From the NCBI GenBank assembly GCA_013433145.1, contig CM024188.1, forward strand, positions 2,852,001 through 2,916,000: a stretch of 64,000 nucleotides of DNA, in the 5' to 3' direction. Positions 13,841-28,473 of the stretch are shown here, one piece after another (within the stretch, counting starts at the first letter, position 1; each line of letters begins with the position of its first letter). Both the position numbers and the translations under genes were made by a program. The notes beneath the pieces are model-generated. The model searched no databases and was not told where the DNA came from. It worked only from the letters and a program-made list of their open reading frames with translations. Origin of the DNA: Ascaris suum. Lineage: Eukaryota > Nematoda > Chromadorea > Rhabditida > Ascarididae.

Positions 13841-16800
13841 CTCCGGTACGGAAATGGACAGATTTGAAATATTTTGCGGCCAATTTTTCTCCATGAAGCC
13901 GACTGAATATTGTCGGCGACAAATGAATAACAGTTATTGAAATAATGATTTGCATTTTGCTGAATAACTTCATCTTGTTTGTTTTTTTATACTTTGAAAA
14001 ATAAAATCTGTGCATGAAGAACTTCCATGCCTGCCTATCTGGCGGTATGAGAACTGAATTATCAAATAAGTGCAAATTCAATGTTTTATAGGAGTCAATG
14101 AAACGTAGCTTAGGTTTTGAATTCTGTGCGGCCAGTTTGGATTTGCACGCCATTTAAATGGGATCCTCTATTTTCTTGTTATTTTTCTTGACATCTGTGT
14201 GCTTCATTGCATCCTCGTTTATTCATAACTGTTTGGATGCATAGACCGTTCGGAAATGGAACTTTGCGAGTTTTCGAAATAATCAGAGTTCTATAAAATT
14301 TTACTTCGAAAGCGCAGCGAATTCAATGAATTTCAGTATAATTTAATGGTGGGGCATTTGTTTGTTGTTATATGAAGACGTATATGCTGTCTTCAAAGGA
14401 TATAAGGGTCCTATAAACTTCAGTCGACTGAAAGTTCAACCATCTCATCACGTCGACCCGGAATGTAACTCGACTAAATTTAGGTGATTGAGCATTTAGC
14501 TGGCTGTTTATGATGTGCTTGCATTTTATCAGAGCTGTAAAAGCCCACAAATATTTTTTGCAGTTCCAGCACCTCTACTGTTATTCTATGTACAGTGATG
14601 AATACAGAAGTGGGCTTCACCAATATCCATCAAAACGCCAGATGAAGCATAGAAGTGCTTTCTTAGTTTTTTTCTTGAGTATTTCAACTATTTTAGTTGA
14701 AATATTCAAGAAAAAAAAAGAACGCGACGATAGTACCAGTTCATTTTTGCTTAAATTTTTCTTTCCACCTGGCGTCCAAATCTTTCGGGTATTTTCGCGC
14801 TGTTAGCAAGCAAGCAGGTATCACGAAAAAAAAAATTTAGTTTCCCGATTTCAATGTTGATGTTGTGCCATCGAAAGGATATTGAACCTTAAGTGTGCAG
14901 CGAGAAAAGTTTTCTAGAATGGTGGAAGACAACTAATAGAGGCGTCCATCGCCCACTTGCTTGTTTTTTTGAATTCTCATGTTGAAATACTAACATAGAA
15001 GGCACCTAAACAATCATCGTGGATGGACATTCACTCCCACTGTTCACAGAATTTGTTCTTCCAAAAACTGTACTTTGTTACTGCATTCAACTTGTCTGGC
15101 ATCGAGTATCGGCATAAGAGTGTGTGCGTGTTTGTGTGCTGGGTATGTTGCTTTCGAAGAGTCACATTTGCGGCACGTCGGTGCATACCACTATCGCGAT
15201 CCATAAATCAAATTGTTGACTTGCGAAACGACGAACCGCTCTGCACGCCGATAATACTTTTCCAATCATTTTACCAACAACTTCTTCGATGCCTTTTCCC
15301 TCCCTTATTCGAAGTACTTTTTTTTTTGCTCATGTTCTCGTCCATTTTGATTTTTCGACACATTCTTGAGTTTAATTTATTGTTGTTTTTTTATCTTAAC
15401 AGTCTCCGATTTCATGCGCATTTTGTGTTCTTCTTTTTTGCGTCATTTTCAGTCCCCTCTATTGGTTCATAAATGCTTCATAAGGCATATAATGTTGAAG
15501 AATTAGAGAAAAATGTTACGAAAGTGAAACCAATCAGTTCTAATGAGCTTTGATAATTTGAGTACGGAAACTATACTAGAAATTCAGTTTTTATTGGAGT
15601 CGTTTCGAAAATATCTAGAAATTTATCGATCACATATACTGAAAAGGTCAACTTTTCTTTGATTGCTCCAAAATTTGCTGATTTATGGATGTTTGCATTG
15701 ATGGAATCATTTACCTCAAGAATTTTCTGGTTCCGGAAGTCTCATCCGGTATGCTGGAATATCGCTTCTGCTCTAAAAGAGTGAAACTGACCGCTTCGAT
15801 CATTTCACAACAAGAAATACAGACCTAGAGCAGTTTGCAATGAATGCTTAATGCGAAAATCGTGCTTAAAATACAATGAAAATTGATTTCTTTTTTTTTT
15901 TTCAAGAAAATCTCGCAGAAAAGTATTGAAAAAAGTGATTTTTTTTTAATGCGCAAAGAAAATGCTACAACTTTTTATTGATTTGTTAGGTGTTTTTTTT
16001 TAGTCATTTGAGGTTTAGTCACGTTAGTCAAATGATCATTTTCGAAAAGATTTCTTGAATGATAAAAGTTTTTAGAAAGTTTTCAGCGTGATTTCCATTA
16101 GAGGTATAAATTATAGATTCAGTCTTGATCGTAGCATTATTTAGCGCTTTTTTTTTCCCAAAATGCAATACTTTCGTCGAATTCACTAGGCAAAAGATCG
16201 TTGGAAGAGCCAATTTTTTAACGCAAAGTGGAATAATTCTCTCTATAAAATTCCAGCGTTTTCAGCATGTATAAATCAGGAGATTTTTTTTTAAACAAAA
16301 AAACCAAATCAGAAGGAATTTTTAGTTGGATTTTTGCATTGAATGTTTTGAAATGTGTTGGATGATCACAACTTGACCTCAGTAATAGAAGAAATATTGA
16401 AAAATATCGACCGATTCTACGAAAAATAGATGAGCGAGGCATTTTTTTCTTTTTTTTTTGCAACAGAATCAAACGAAAAATTATAAAATCAATGTTGTCG
16501 CAATGAAAACTTTCGTCTTGTTTGTTCTTTAACGTTCTTTATGAAGAAATCCACAGACGGCCGCAGATTTCAATTTGAATCCAAGTACGGAACTCGGGAA
16601 TAAATCCCGCTTTTGGTAACATAATGTGCAAATACTTGGCCAGAGTTTCAATAATAGTCTACTGTGTAAGAGCATTCCCCCCGTAAAAGCTCTCTTGCTC
16701 AAGATTTCTTGAAAAAATTTCAAATTTCGGTCGTTGAGGACTACCGTTCATTGAAATTCAAGCAAATTTAATTCAACAAACCCTATGTCAGGAATGGCTT

Positions 16801-18516
16801 TATGGTTTTTCAAAACAGTCCCAAAATATGCAAAATGCAAATAAAATTTGAAATTTTCACGTTCTTCTGAAATGAACTTTTCAGCTTCGTTTCAATCGAT
16901 TGTCGCTGTTAGAATGGTAAAATTTTTTGAACGCTCTCGGTAAGATTTATTCATTTAACGCTGGAAATTGCTCATTTTCTGTGATTCGACAGAACTCATC
17001 GATACGGTGATATGCCTACATATCACATGTCAAAGTTGTTCGACGATCGTCACGCCTATTATGAGTATATGTTCGGAGTGTTGAGGATTGCAAGAATGCA
17101 GTTGAAGAAAAAAAAAAGCTCGACTCGAAGAAATAGTGGAGTGAACCGTTAAAGTGACCTGCTAAAATGCTCATTTCTTCAAGTCTGTCATTTTTTTTTT
17201 GGACTTATGAAGCAACAAAACATAGCCGCAACGATGTTCGATAATGATCGGAAAACTTTGATAATGAGATATGCTAATCTATCTCTAATCATTGTGCAAA
17301 AATTTATGCGCTGTGAACGTTGAAAAACGTCGAAAAAAAAATCTGCAAAATGCAGTTCTCCACTTCTAATATTCTTCATTAGTTGTCGAATTCATCTCGA
17401 TTTATATGCGAAGGGATCATCTCACTAAGAGTGCCGAAAATTTAAATGCTATTCTATTTTTTGAATTTTTCATTTCAACGGGATCCATTCCTCATAGTGA
17501 TATTTTCTCTAAGATTTGAATGTTTTCATTTTTGAATGATTATATGACCATGAATCTTGGCTACTTTCTTTTACAGCAAATGATCCTATGAGTAAGTGGT
17601 ATACGATTGTCACGCTTTTTTTATTTTCATATATTATTTCGAAGTGTCGATGAAAACATCAATGCATAAGGGTCCACGTAGCCATAAGGGTCCACTTGGC
17701 TGCGTTAATAGAGTTGCATTAATGCAACAGTGAGTTACATATGATGCGATGTTATATTAGCGAGCTGAAGTATTTTCGTTGTTTTATTGGTGTTGAGTGA
17801 AGAAACGATCCAACTGTTTTTCACCGATGAGGCCACGTGACGCGCTGTTGCGTAACGCTACAGTAATATGTTTGCCAATTGGCACTTTCGGTGCTGCAGT
17901 TTTTTTTTTTCTTGCAGAGTAGACTATCGTTTGCACATCGAAAATGGAAGCGGGGCAGCAAGCGATTATCTTCAAACATGAGCGGTATTTGGTGGATATC
18001 TTGTTTGCATCTCAAATTTTCTCGTGGGTGATTCTGAATTGACAAAAATGTGCACGCAGTTTGCACGCATGACACTTTCTTCAGTTCAGTTGTATGCGCG
18101 TCATGAAGCATGCAAACAATATACTGCTTTGTATTAGTTATTCTGTTTATGCTTTGAGGACGTTATGGAGGCAACATTTATATAAAAGGATATGAGCGTA
18201 TGTCCGTCGATTCATCCTATTCACTTCTTGAATCAAGGGAATTGTTGTATATTGGAGAGCTATTTTCGCGCCTCAAATTCACTTCTGCAAGGTTAGGAGT
18301 CATGCTAGCCAGGAGATTTTGCAAAGTTATCACGAAATAAGGGCATAAGCGGTCGAGCCTGAGTCATATAAGTGAAGTTTGTTTAGTGTCAGACGTCCCG
18401 GATAGTGAAAAGCGCTTGTGCAAACAGAACACTAACGTGTTACAAGATTGAATTCAAAGTCAGTACTCTTTTGAGATCGTAACTTCATTACTGTTCATTT
18501 CTGAATTTTCCTACAG
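13841..18516. other. Gene-poor AT-rich DNA
   Basis: The longest frame (15023-15472, plus, 149 codons) is dominated by Phe/Leu from T-rich sequence, with no splice or start context and no family resemblance. An imperfect 13-base direct repeat (CATAAGGGTCCAC) occurs twice at about 17,667-17,700. Nothing else was noted. Confidence 0.5.
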
Positions 18517-18617
18517 ATACCTGATATCAAGAGAATCTCATTGTTTCGATGGAGTGCTCTTCAATGGAAATTTCGTCGAAGTTATTCCCACATCGGATTG
18601 TTATTTCACACCTTATC
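18517..18617 (+). other. Isolated exon-like segment
   Basis: Bounded by TTTTCCTACAG and TTATC|GTATGTTG, both good splice signals. In the phase-2 frame it encodes a 33-residue protein-like stretch containing CFDGVLFNGNFVEV and later CYFTPY. A second frame is also open, so coding is not proven. No partner exon in matching phase was found within several kb and no family is recognised. Confidence 0.25.
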
Positions 18618-21600
18618 GTATGTTGATATTTTATAGTTGCTATATTCTGTTGATTTTTTATTCTGTTGTGGTAATCGTCCATCATATTCCCATCTTAATA
18701 ATATTTTCTAAATAGGCTTGTTTGCTTTGCATTATTTCTTTCTCTTCAAATTGATGAATCGTTTCTATTCTGTTTTCTCTTTGCAAATAGAATCTACAAT
18801 TTATTTTCCCTAATCTTTACACAATGCTAAACAGTGAGCTCGCAAAATATTTCAAATAGTGGAAGTGAGATTTGATTCGTTTCCCTTTTTTTTTTTCCGG
18901 CATGAGAGATGATCAAACTATGCTTCAATCCGCGGATCATGTGCGAAACATTTCTTAGCCTATCATTCAAAAAATATTCGACTAGCGCTTTCTGTTGCTA
19001 TGATGATAAACTCATCGAGATACGAATCGTTTTCGACGCGAACGATATGCCTTTGAAATTCTCTTAACTTTCATCTTGGTTATAAATTTTTTGCGTCTAA
19101 TTTATATTTGGAAATTTCAATAATTCATAAAGGCATTTATCAAAAATTGCACCTTTTGTGATGCAATTTGATCGTTTATGCTATTCGAAACTTGTAAGTG
19201 TATAAACTCTTTCCTCGCTTATTCACTGTGTTGTAGGTTCATGAACAACAATTACTGTCACGTTAGGTAATGAGCATTTAGTGAAGCTTAATTTCTCTAC
19301 AAGTAGCAAATCTTCGTAAAAGGTTTTCTGCGACAGTCGTGTTTTTTTTTTTTTGACTTATAAAGCACAACCTTTTCGACAGCGAAGCTTGCTAAGTACG
19401 CTATGTTTCTTTCAACCAAAATTCCTTTCGAAGGATTGAGCTTTGTGTACCCGAGAGTTAGACGCCTTATTGCATTAGGTGTCTTGATATTTTACGAAGT
19501 CTTCTTTCGGCGGACTGATGAATGTTCAAGCATATCAGAGCACGAGAAAATAAATGCGAAATTTTTATTTTGTAGTAAATGCTCGATCAATCTGGGACAG
19601 AATGATTGCACTTCGATGGGTAGGGCTTTCTTCATCGTTTTTTTTGTCGACATGCATGTTATTTGTAAGCGAGTTGCTTCACAAAGTAACGAATTTTTTG
19701 CAGCCATGTTTCCTGACGTATAAAAGGACGCGGTAGTCATAACGAAATGTGGAGAATGAATGAACGCCGAAATTGTACCTGCTTATTGGAGTTTGCAACC
19801 TGTTCTACTCGGTTTCAAAGCTTTTTGGTAGCGATTGAAGTAGGTTTATAGAGGGAGGGACGAGTTTACGGGAGTGATGTATGACTTGAAAATGGCGGTG
19901 GAAAACGGAATTCAGCTCCTCGCCTTCTCCCACCACTACACATATGAAGTCAGAGAGGAGTGGTTTTCCGACAGCTTTGTGAGAGCAGTTATGGCTTGAG
20001 TGAGTGTATAATGAAGCGCGAGCTACGTTTTGCTCACGCTTTTCTGACATAAATGAGCGCAGATTTGGTACGTTGAGCAGCGGAAGAAAGTTTGGTTGCC
20101 TTGAAGGCTTTGCAGTTTTTCAAAGGAAATCTAAATAAATTCCTCCTCGCCCTTGTCGACATGAATTTGCGGGTAGGACACAGTCTTCAAACTTGTGCAA
20201 GCAAAGAATTAAAGAAACAGAAATATATGTAAGGAAGTAAACTCGAACAAAGCAAACAGGCCGGAGTAGGCAAGCAACAGCGTTAAGAAAGCTTCAAAAA
20301 CAAGGAGATTTAATCAAGCTATAAGGCTTTATGGGTATTCAGCATTCATGGGAAAGAAATTGTGCAAAGGCTGCAAAATCTTTTGCAGCAAAAAAAAAAC
20401 GGTGGCAGATAGCAAAATGGGAATCAAAATGTTTTGTACGTGACGAGCACAAGCTTCCACTTTCTGTTCCAGCTGAGCCTTTTAATAAAATTTGAGTTTT
20501 TTGCTGAGTAGACCGTTTGTTAGATTTTTGAGCTTCTATAAACGGAGCATTCTATACAAGTGACTGGACCACGGGCGGCAGAAGCCACAACCACAAATGA
20601 CCGAGGCGCTGTTTGTGGGAGTGCGAACGATACACATGGCCGAGGCAGAAGTAGCCGAATCGGAAATGGCCAGGCATGCTGGAAGCTTGCAAAGGGGCAA
20701 GCAATTCTGTTTCATGCTGCTTTAGAAAAATATCTTGTTAGGCACCCTCTATACCACTAGATTACCACCAGAATATATAAAAATGCTGGCGAGTCTTATT
20801 TCATTGGTAGTGGCTCCTTGAGAACGTTTATGCCTGCATCGTATTGTCGCTGCCCATTACTTAGCATCGACAGCGTCATAGCCATCAAAAAAAAAAAAGG
20901 TTTCATCTGTTTTTCCACCCTTATTACCAAAAAAACATTTTGCGATCTCTTGAAGTTGCGCATTCAAACCGTATTTTGATCGTGGGAAACCTCCACTTGC
21001 GAAGTTTTTTAGCGTCGTGGCAGTTGTTATATCAGTTCTTGCATACTGCGACAGGACACTTTGTTATGGTTATTTTTCTTATGGCTTAGCTTGATGATCT
21101 CGGTGGTGGTTTTTTAAAAACAAAAGTACAGTGAGGCGTTGACGTTGTCCAGTTTTGCAGAAAAAGAAGATTCGTTTCATATACACTCATGCCGTTTGCC
21201 GTTTCTCCATGTCGCTGGTTACATTTAAGCGCATTAAATTACCTCTGGAAGAGGAGAAAGAGAGAGGAGAAGTCACAAAAATTGTGATAAACACTATTCT
21301 ATTTGGGCCGTCGGAGATAATTACTACTGCTGTAAATTCCTCGATCACTCACGATGGATACCTTAGAAGCTTTCTGAGTTTAGACGCATTTTGAATTTAA
21401 TTTTCAACTTCCCAGAGCTAGCGGAGAAGTTTGCAGCATGTCTAGCTCCAGCTGTTTTGAGCGTAAAAGCTGGCTAAACATCCCTGCTCTAAACGAGCCG
21501 TGATGATCTCCCCGAACTGTCGTCTTCCCCTCCCGTTGCGGGAATGTCGTTCAACTACTTTCTTCGAGAAGCAAAAAAAAAAATCGGATTAATTGCGAGA

Positions 21601-24600
21601 GTTTGCAGTATTCTCTATTAGTCTATTGGAAAGTATGATGAGAAAATGTTGAAACGATGAAATGTTATATGACAATAGCAGTGAAAGAACAAACGTTTGC
21701 AAAAAATAAACACACATCAATGCTGCCTCGAATGGAAGAGATTTTCGCATATTTTTTCAACCTTTCTACCTTTGTATTTGATGAAATTCTCGTGGCATTT
21801 CCGAAAAGTGGTTACATATCCGAAGCTTTTTTTTTGCTCTTTATGTATGCAAATATCATCTGCATGTAATCCCATCCATTCTTTTCATCTGTTTGACGTT
21901 TAGTTCTCCCTTCATTAAAAGTGTCTACTCTCGAGTCGAATAGGCTCTATCACTCTTTAGCGGATTTTTTTACTCATAGGGAGAATAAACGAGAAAGGAA
22001 CGATTGAATATAATTTCTAATGTGTAGCACAAAAGAGTTTGAGATTCACGGATTGCGATTATTGGTCGACTGCATCGTGTGTAACTTTTGAACGTTGTTT
22101 TTCCCATACTGAAACTAGGCTAGATTGGTGCGAGCAAGTGTTCTTACTAGCAACAACGAAGCATTTTATGCTAAAGCATTTCCTGTCATCTCTCACACCC
22201 TTATCCGGCTGAACGGGGTTGTGATTCATTTACCAAGAGGTCTGAAAAAACTTTGCGGCTGTCAATTCTGGATAATTGCCTGTTGAGCTGTCAATTCTGT
22301 TTGTTAATTTTTCAACGCTCGAAAACTTGAAATCGTTCAGCACTCATTGTTACGCACCATAATATCATCCTCAGTTTAAACATATTTTCTACCTAAAGGT
22401 GATGACCGATGACCATGTCCTTATAAGGTGACCATTGTGAGGTTCACTTTACAAATATACTGTAATGTTGTGAAATAGTCGCAAGCTGAACGGTGTTGTA
22501 GGAAGCCATCTGTCATGTAAGCGATTTTGAATGTTCAACTGAATGCAAAGGTGAAATGAGGAATTCGCTTATCAGAACAATTAAAATCCAATGTAATGTC
22601 GCTCTCTTATAAATTAATGTCGCCTAATATGCGGTGGCCTATTCAAAAATATGACCCGTCATAGTTTCACATTGTAGAAATATGTGGGCCTCCACTCCCC
22701 CTCCAAAATTTTCGGAATATTCTGTGACTCAATACTTTTGACCTAAATCTCGGCTTCTTCCAAATTTTTGACCTTTGAGTTTGTTGGTTCCTCTTTTCGC
22801 CAGAACGTATGACTGACTAATTACTGAGCTGCCTGAGGTAACTTTTTATTTAGCAAACTTGAAATCTCAGCGGTGAAATTTCTATGGGTGGTCTGACTTA
22901 AATAAGCAGAACATAAGCAGCATCGGTCGAGCCGGATAAAAAGTGTGTCGAAAATTTTACTTTATCGGATCATTTTTCATCAGAACTTTCGATCTTCTCA
23001 GTTCTTTCACACAATTATTTATCATTTGACTGCTGCGCGTTTGCTGAAAGCGCTGAAATTTTCAGCTAACTCTTTTCCAGTTGGATGGAGTTGATGTTGT
23101 GAACAGGTAAAGGCGAAGGAATTGGAAGGGGGAAAGAGGGGGAGCAATCGAATATATTTTAAAGCATAACGCCATAAATTTACTAATGGAATGAATATGA
23201 AATGATGAACTCATCGAGAATCACATTTTCCTCTTAAGTGATTTGTACGCTAAAGTAGAATTGCACACCTGTACGAAACTCATCGAAAATTCTACATTCA
23301 TATCGTTTAAATCGGTAATAAATAAGCGAGAAAGAAAAAGTCGAAATGCGAAAAAGCTTTCAAATGCTCACTATAAATAGAATGGCTCACATGTAAAACG
23401 ACGAAATGTTTAGATCTTATTCGATGATATAAGATGCTTTCCTCAAATGATGATAATTGAACGTTCGCAAATATTTTTTTCAAAATTGGATTTAATTTTA
23501 ACGTTTGATAATTTATTCGGATTCAATGGTGTAGAATTCGATTTCCAATAAAGGCAAAATCTCATGATAGATTTCATCTTTGTTATCTAAACCTTCTTCC
23601 AAAGTATATTATCTTGTAATTCAAGCATTCGATGAATAAAATGAAATACTGAACGTGCATCCATATACGATAATATTTGATACGTATACGGTAATGTATA
23701 GAAGCTGCTAAACGATATTGTATACTACGTGGCAATGGTGTAATGAGAGTTTCACTTTAATGCGATCGTTAGTTTATGAACGGTAAAGTGAGCAATTTAT
23801 GGATAGTGAAATTAAGCATAGCAGAGTAAAGTGGACAACAATAAGAAAGTTTGTGCCCGTAGTTTGAAGCGGTATGCAATATTGCTGATAAAGTGGCGGC
23901 TAGGCGTTTTTATTGCTCTATACAATTCATATGTTCCTTTTGACGTGCATTTTCATCGATATCATCAGTGCAGAAAATGAAAAGAGGATTCGATTGCATC
24001 GACTTATAAACAATACACAAAGAGTGCGCTTACCGATGCAACAAACGTTCTAGCTCACCTCCTAACAATCATAGCAAAAAGATTATATCTTTATATTTTG
24101 TGAAAGTGTACATTCTTATCTCTTACCGTGTTGCAATATCGCTAGTAGTTAGCTAAACAGTTTTAGGTGAATGGTAAATATTGCACACGTAAAGTGGATT
24201 TATTCTTGTCATCAACTCCAATTCTTTATATGTTCGATGGAAACTTGCTTTGATAGGAATATTATGTTGATGTGGCAACAGAAAGGGGCTCTTTCAACGA
24301 TCATTTCGCCTATAAAGTCGTCGACTTGAATGCCGAAGGAAGTTACCTTCTTAATGTCGCTTTATAGCTGTTTAAACTTTCTTTTCGTTAACTAGTTACG
24401 TTTGGCGTTTTTTTTTTTTCTGCGAAAAGAAGAGAACTTCCGCTGACGATTTCTGGCCGACGTCCACTGCCGCTGCCGCGAAAAGTAGAAAAAAGCCATT
24501 ACCGTCCTCCGTTCCCATCGTCTACAGCTAACACAAGGGAGCTATCAAGATCTCAGTATCATCGCAAATCGACCCGAAAGAACATTTTTGGTGGGTGTCC

Positions 24601-25489
24601 CAGTCATGAAAACTGGCTATCTTGAGAACCAACGATCGGGGAAGCCTTTAAGCAAGTTATTTACCCATCCGCTCCTTTTCTCTTCTGAAATGAATTGAGA
24701 AAATCTTACGAGCCAAGTTTTTTTTTTTTTTTTGATGTTCCAATATATCAAGAAAAAGAATTTTAAAAAAATTTGGTTCACTTCGTTCACAATTCTTCAA
24801 AAATTTTTCGTCTCCTTTGTTGCCTTATTATCGAACTTTGTTGCAGTTTGCAAAAAAAAAAAAAAAAAAAAAATCTGTGATGAGCTGCAACAATACTGCA
24901 AGCGATAATATCTATTCACCGTCTCGACTTTGTTAGAGAGTTGTATTGCATCAAAAATAAATATTACATAATTTTTGTAATAGTAAGCTGATAAGGTCGA
25001 ACTAAAATCTATGACTTCTTTCACCTCAAAGATTGTATCTTGGAAAGTGCAATTGCTTATTCTTTATTTGTTGCGCAATTTTAAACGCTAAAGGCAAATC
25101 GACGCCCGCACATACACTACTTGGTACCGTTTTGCACCTCAGTGAAAAACGTAAAGCAATGAAAAATAATTATGTGGGCAACAATAACCAGGGGTTGGTG
25201 TAAGTCATAATTCTATGCAGCATTTACGGAAGGAATACACCTTAGTCCCCGACGTGCAAATCTGATACTAGAATAAAGCATGTCAAGCAGCCGCAGGCTC
25301 ATCGGCAGCAAATTTTCTGACTGGAACTTCTTTCAAACTAATTGAGAGGGCGTTTCAGTACATGCGTCTAGTTGCATTCAAACAAACTGTCACCTTCATA
25401 TTTCAGGTCTCATTGCAGCTACTGCTTTAGCATTCAAAACTTTGGGCTACAGTTGGACTATGACGCAAGGAGACTGGAGAAGGCGTTGA

Positions 25490-25501
25490 GGGGGGGGGGG
25501 G
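25490..25501. repeat. Poly(G), 12 bases
   Basis: Uninterrupted G run in gene-poor DNA. Confidence 0.95.
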
Positions 25502-26959
25502 TGAGAGAGAAAGGGGCTTACGAGTTCTCTTTTTTAGGACACTTCCGCAAATTTTCATTTTGCAAGCGCATTGCTGCGACCTCTTATCTGTGCGTATTTG
25601 TGGTGCTCATATGTGTGCGCCTGTTTTTGCAAAGGTTTCACTTCGACAGCCAAGAAGTCAAGGTTAAAAAGACAGATGCGCTCGTCAAGTGAACAAAAAA
25701 AAAGACCTTATCAACTAATCGATACGTTGCACTTTTGAGGTGGTATGCCGTTGTTTACGGGACGACTATGGCACTACCCACTGCAGAGAGCCGTAAAATT
25801 GTTTCTGCAGTATTTAATTCTACATTTGAAATATTGGAAGGTTTCTCAAATGTCTATTACCGCTATTAATCTCCGGCATCATTTACTGTCCTTTCGTATG
25901 CAGATTCGCTTACTTCATTACCAAATAATCACAAGAGAAATTTGCATGTTTGCTTTGAAGTCGTGAGGACGATCCCTCTTCGTGATGAAGACGACGAAAT
26001 CTGACGGCTAGATTGTGCTTCTCGCTGAAAAGACCAACCCGTGGAAAGACCAAAGGATCGAAAGACCAACTCGCAAATTTGTTAATTCGGATTTCGCCGC
26101 ACTAGTTGCTAAACTGCTGTAAACGATCTCAGCGGTAACTGATAAAACGTGCACTTTTGCATGCCGCGCAAATGGTCATCTAATTTCAGAAGTTGTCAAC
26201 AATGAATATGCGCAATATCTCAACATTTCTTCTGATTTGATCGTCCGCTTTAATCGTTCGCAATACAGTGAACTGATTGACGTTAAATGAAACTCCTAAA
26301 TCTGATGGGTGAATTGGTGCACATTGTAGGCATACTTCTAACCTCAAAATGTCGAATATTTGAGAAGCGCCTACATAAAGTCCCACGGCGAGTACCAGGA
26401 AGTAATTGTAAAGGATGTAACCGTAAGCGTACCGTGGCTAGGCATTATCCATCGTATAGACAGATGACCGTCGGATGTACAATTGACCTTTGTACATAGG
26501 CAAGATGAAAAGTGAATAGAAGCCACATTTCATCACTCATTTTCAACCTTGTTTGCAAAGACACAATTTTGAAAGGTTAGCACCGTTTAGGGATAATACT
26601 GGAATCACTTCATCCTTTTCGCTGCCTTATGTGCGCCTTATCTTTGAGTTTTTTCGCAGATAGGAAGGAGTCGACGCCGATGTGGCGCCACTTATTTTGA
26701 TGTACACCCATTTTTGCGAACAACTCGCACGATGTCAGCTGGCTGGCGTTTAGCAGTCATTGCAAACATCGCACAACTCTACAAAACACACAGCCACTCC
26801 ATAGGAACTGAGACCACGAGCGCCGACAATCACAACGAAGTACGCGTGCATGCCAAGTACAGCGTGAAGCTACGGGTTCGTCGACTGGAAATCCTCACAT
26901 GAATGCCTGTTTATACGCGAAGCGCCTACATGCGTGTGTGCTCGTTTGCTGCGCGTGCT

Positions 26960-27007
26960 TGTGATGTATGTATGTATGTATGTGTGTATGTGTGTGTGTG
27001 CGTGTGT
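26960..27007. repeat. (TGTA)n/(TG)n microsatellite
   Basis: TATG tetranucleotides pass into TG dinucleotides with few interruptions. Confidence 0.9.
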
Positions 27008-28406
27008 GATCTCGCTTTTTGCGTCGCTTTACCACTTTCGTTCTTTCCGCTTTCTTTTTCGTCCTTTGCCTAGCCATTCGCTTCGAGACGTTACCGTTAC
27101 GAAATGAACGCTTGTTGCATAAAAGAAATTCCTCGTGAAGCGTCGCGCTCGTTGCATAAATGATTGCACCCTGCGAACCACCGAATTCGATCTTTGGCCG
27201 GAGTTTATCGTCGTCGTACTTTTAAAGCGCCCGCATCGACCAATGTAACGAATGGGGGAACGACGGCTAAGGATGGACTATGTTGTTGAATCAGTGTCGC
27301 TTTGAACGGCTCAACATTTTCGTGGGAGTGCGCCGACGGGTCCGAAGTCGAAACCACATTTCCCTGAAATTGATCATTCGTTCTGTTGCGGCGTTTTTAT
27401 TTACTGGGGAGTGCTCACCGCACACCTCCAACTGATCGTTGAAATGCTCTTATCGTTTCCCTTAAAAATTCTGCTTGCCTATACTGCTTTAGGCGTATCG
27501 TAGTCAACCTGCATTGTATTGTTGAAGTTGGCCGTTAGTTGTAGCCTTAAGTAGTCAGATGTTCGGGACTATTATCAATTTAGTTTCAAATTATCGTCTA
27601 ATCAGAAAATATTGGGAGAAAAGACCACCTACAGTTCAATTCATAGAAAGTCTGCTGGGTTCGTTTGGGCTTGTTCGTGAAGCCAGAAATATGTAAGGAA
27701 GCCTCAAGTGCGACTAGAATGTGCACTTCGTACTGCCCACTTCCACCTCCTCCCGCCATGGTCCTTCTCCTTCTCAAGCACTTGAGCAATAGTTTAAGTG
27801 CTTCTGACTGGAGGGCAACGAACAAGTGATATAGCGAAATGAAGTCGGTGGTTTTGCTCACCATGCGTCGACGATAGGTCAGACTTGTTATCAAGACTGT
27901 CAAGCAGCTGCGCTCCTGGAATAGGCTGACAGTTTAAAGTGGAATGAGTACATCTGGCTTTTAGCGTGTTTTCATGCACACGTCTTCACATAGCCCCCGT
28001 TTGTGCATATAAACCATTCATGTATAGTAGGATATTTTGGCGATAAACGACTCTCCTCACCTATCGGCGAAGAGGCTTCTCGTCAGGATTTCCCCAAAAC
28101 TCATATGCACCTTCAATAACAAAGTGCAGACATGAATCTCAGATACCGTAATTGTTTAGTTGTTTGTAAGAACGAATAACAACTAGTGGTCTCGCGTCAC
28201 TGTGTTCTGTCCGTTCGTCGACACTGCTATGTTTTTGTGTACTTTGTCGACTTATGCGTTGATGCCTCACTGAAACTAGCGTTCTCTAGGTCAGTTTGTT
28301 TTCTCGTTTAAGGAGGCGAGCACTTTTCTGCGTATAGCAAGACGCACGCACGCACTCTATGAAAGTAGGCAGCCGCGCTGGCTCCCGCAACGTTTTTTTC
28401 TGCCAG

Positions 28407-28473
28407 CCGCTCGCTGATGGTGGGCTCTATTTGCGGAACGGACGTTGTGCATCGCTGGACGACGACCATCGTT
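28407..28473 (+). other. Possible trans-spliced first exon
   Basis: TTTTTTTCTGCCAG ends at 28406. Ten bases later an ATG (28417) opens MVGSICGTDVVHRWTTTIV, which ends at GTT|GTGAGT, a good donor in phase 0. The exon lies in a GC-richer zone (about 27,150-28,640). It does not join any NHR exon in frame, so if real it belongs to another transcript. Confidence 0.25.

Larger units (their letters stand above)
18618..28400. other. Gene-poor stretch with scattered exon-like signals
   Basis: No identifiable gene. It includes a 26-base exon-like segment at 23081-23106, an ATG-less open frame rich in Pro/Arg at about 24,416-24,626, a 22-base poly(A) at 24,852-24,873, a 12-base poly(G) at 25,490-25,501, and a TGTA/TG repeat at about 26,960-27,007. 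GC content rises between about 27,150 and 28,640 without a recognisable product. Confidence 0.45.

Noticed and set aside
15023..15472. Longest open frame outside the NHR locus apart from its exons (149 codons, plus)
   Set aside because: Dominated by Phe/Leu/Ser from T-rich DNA, with no start context, splice signals or domain.
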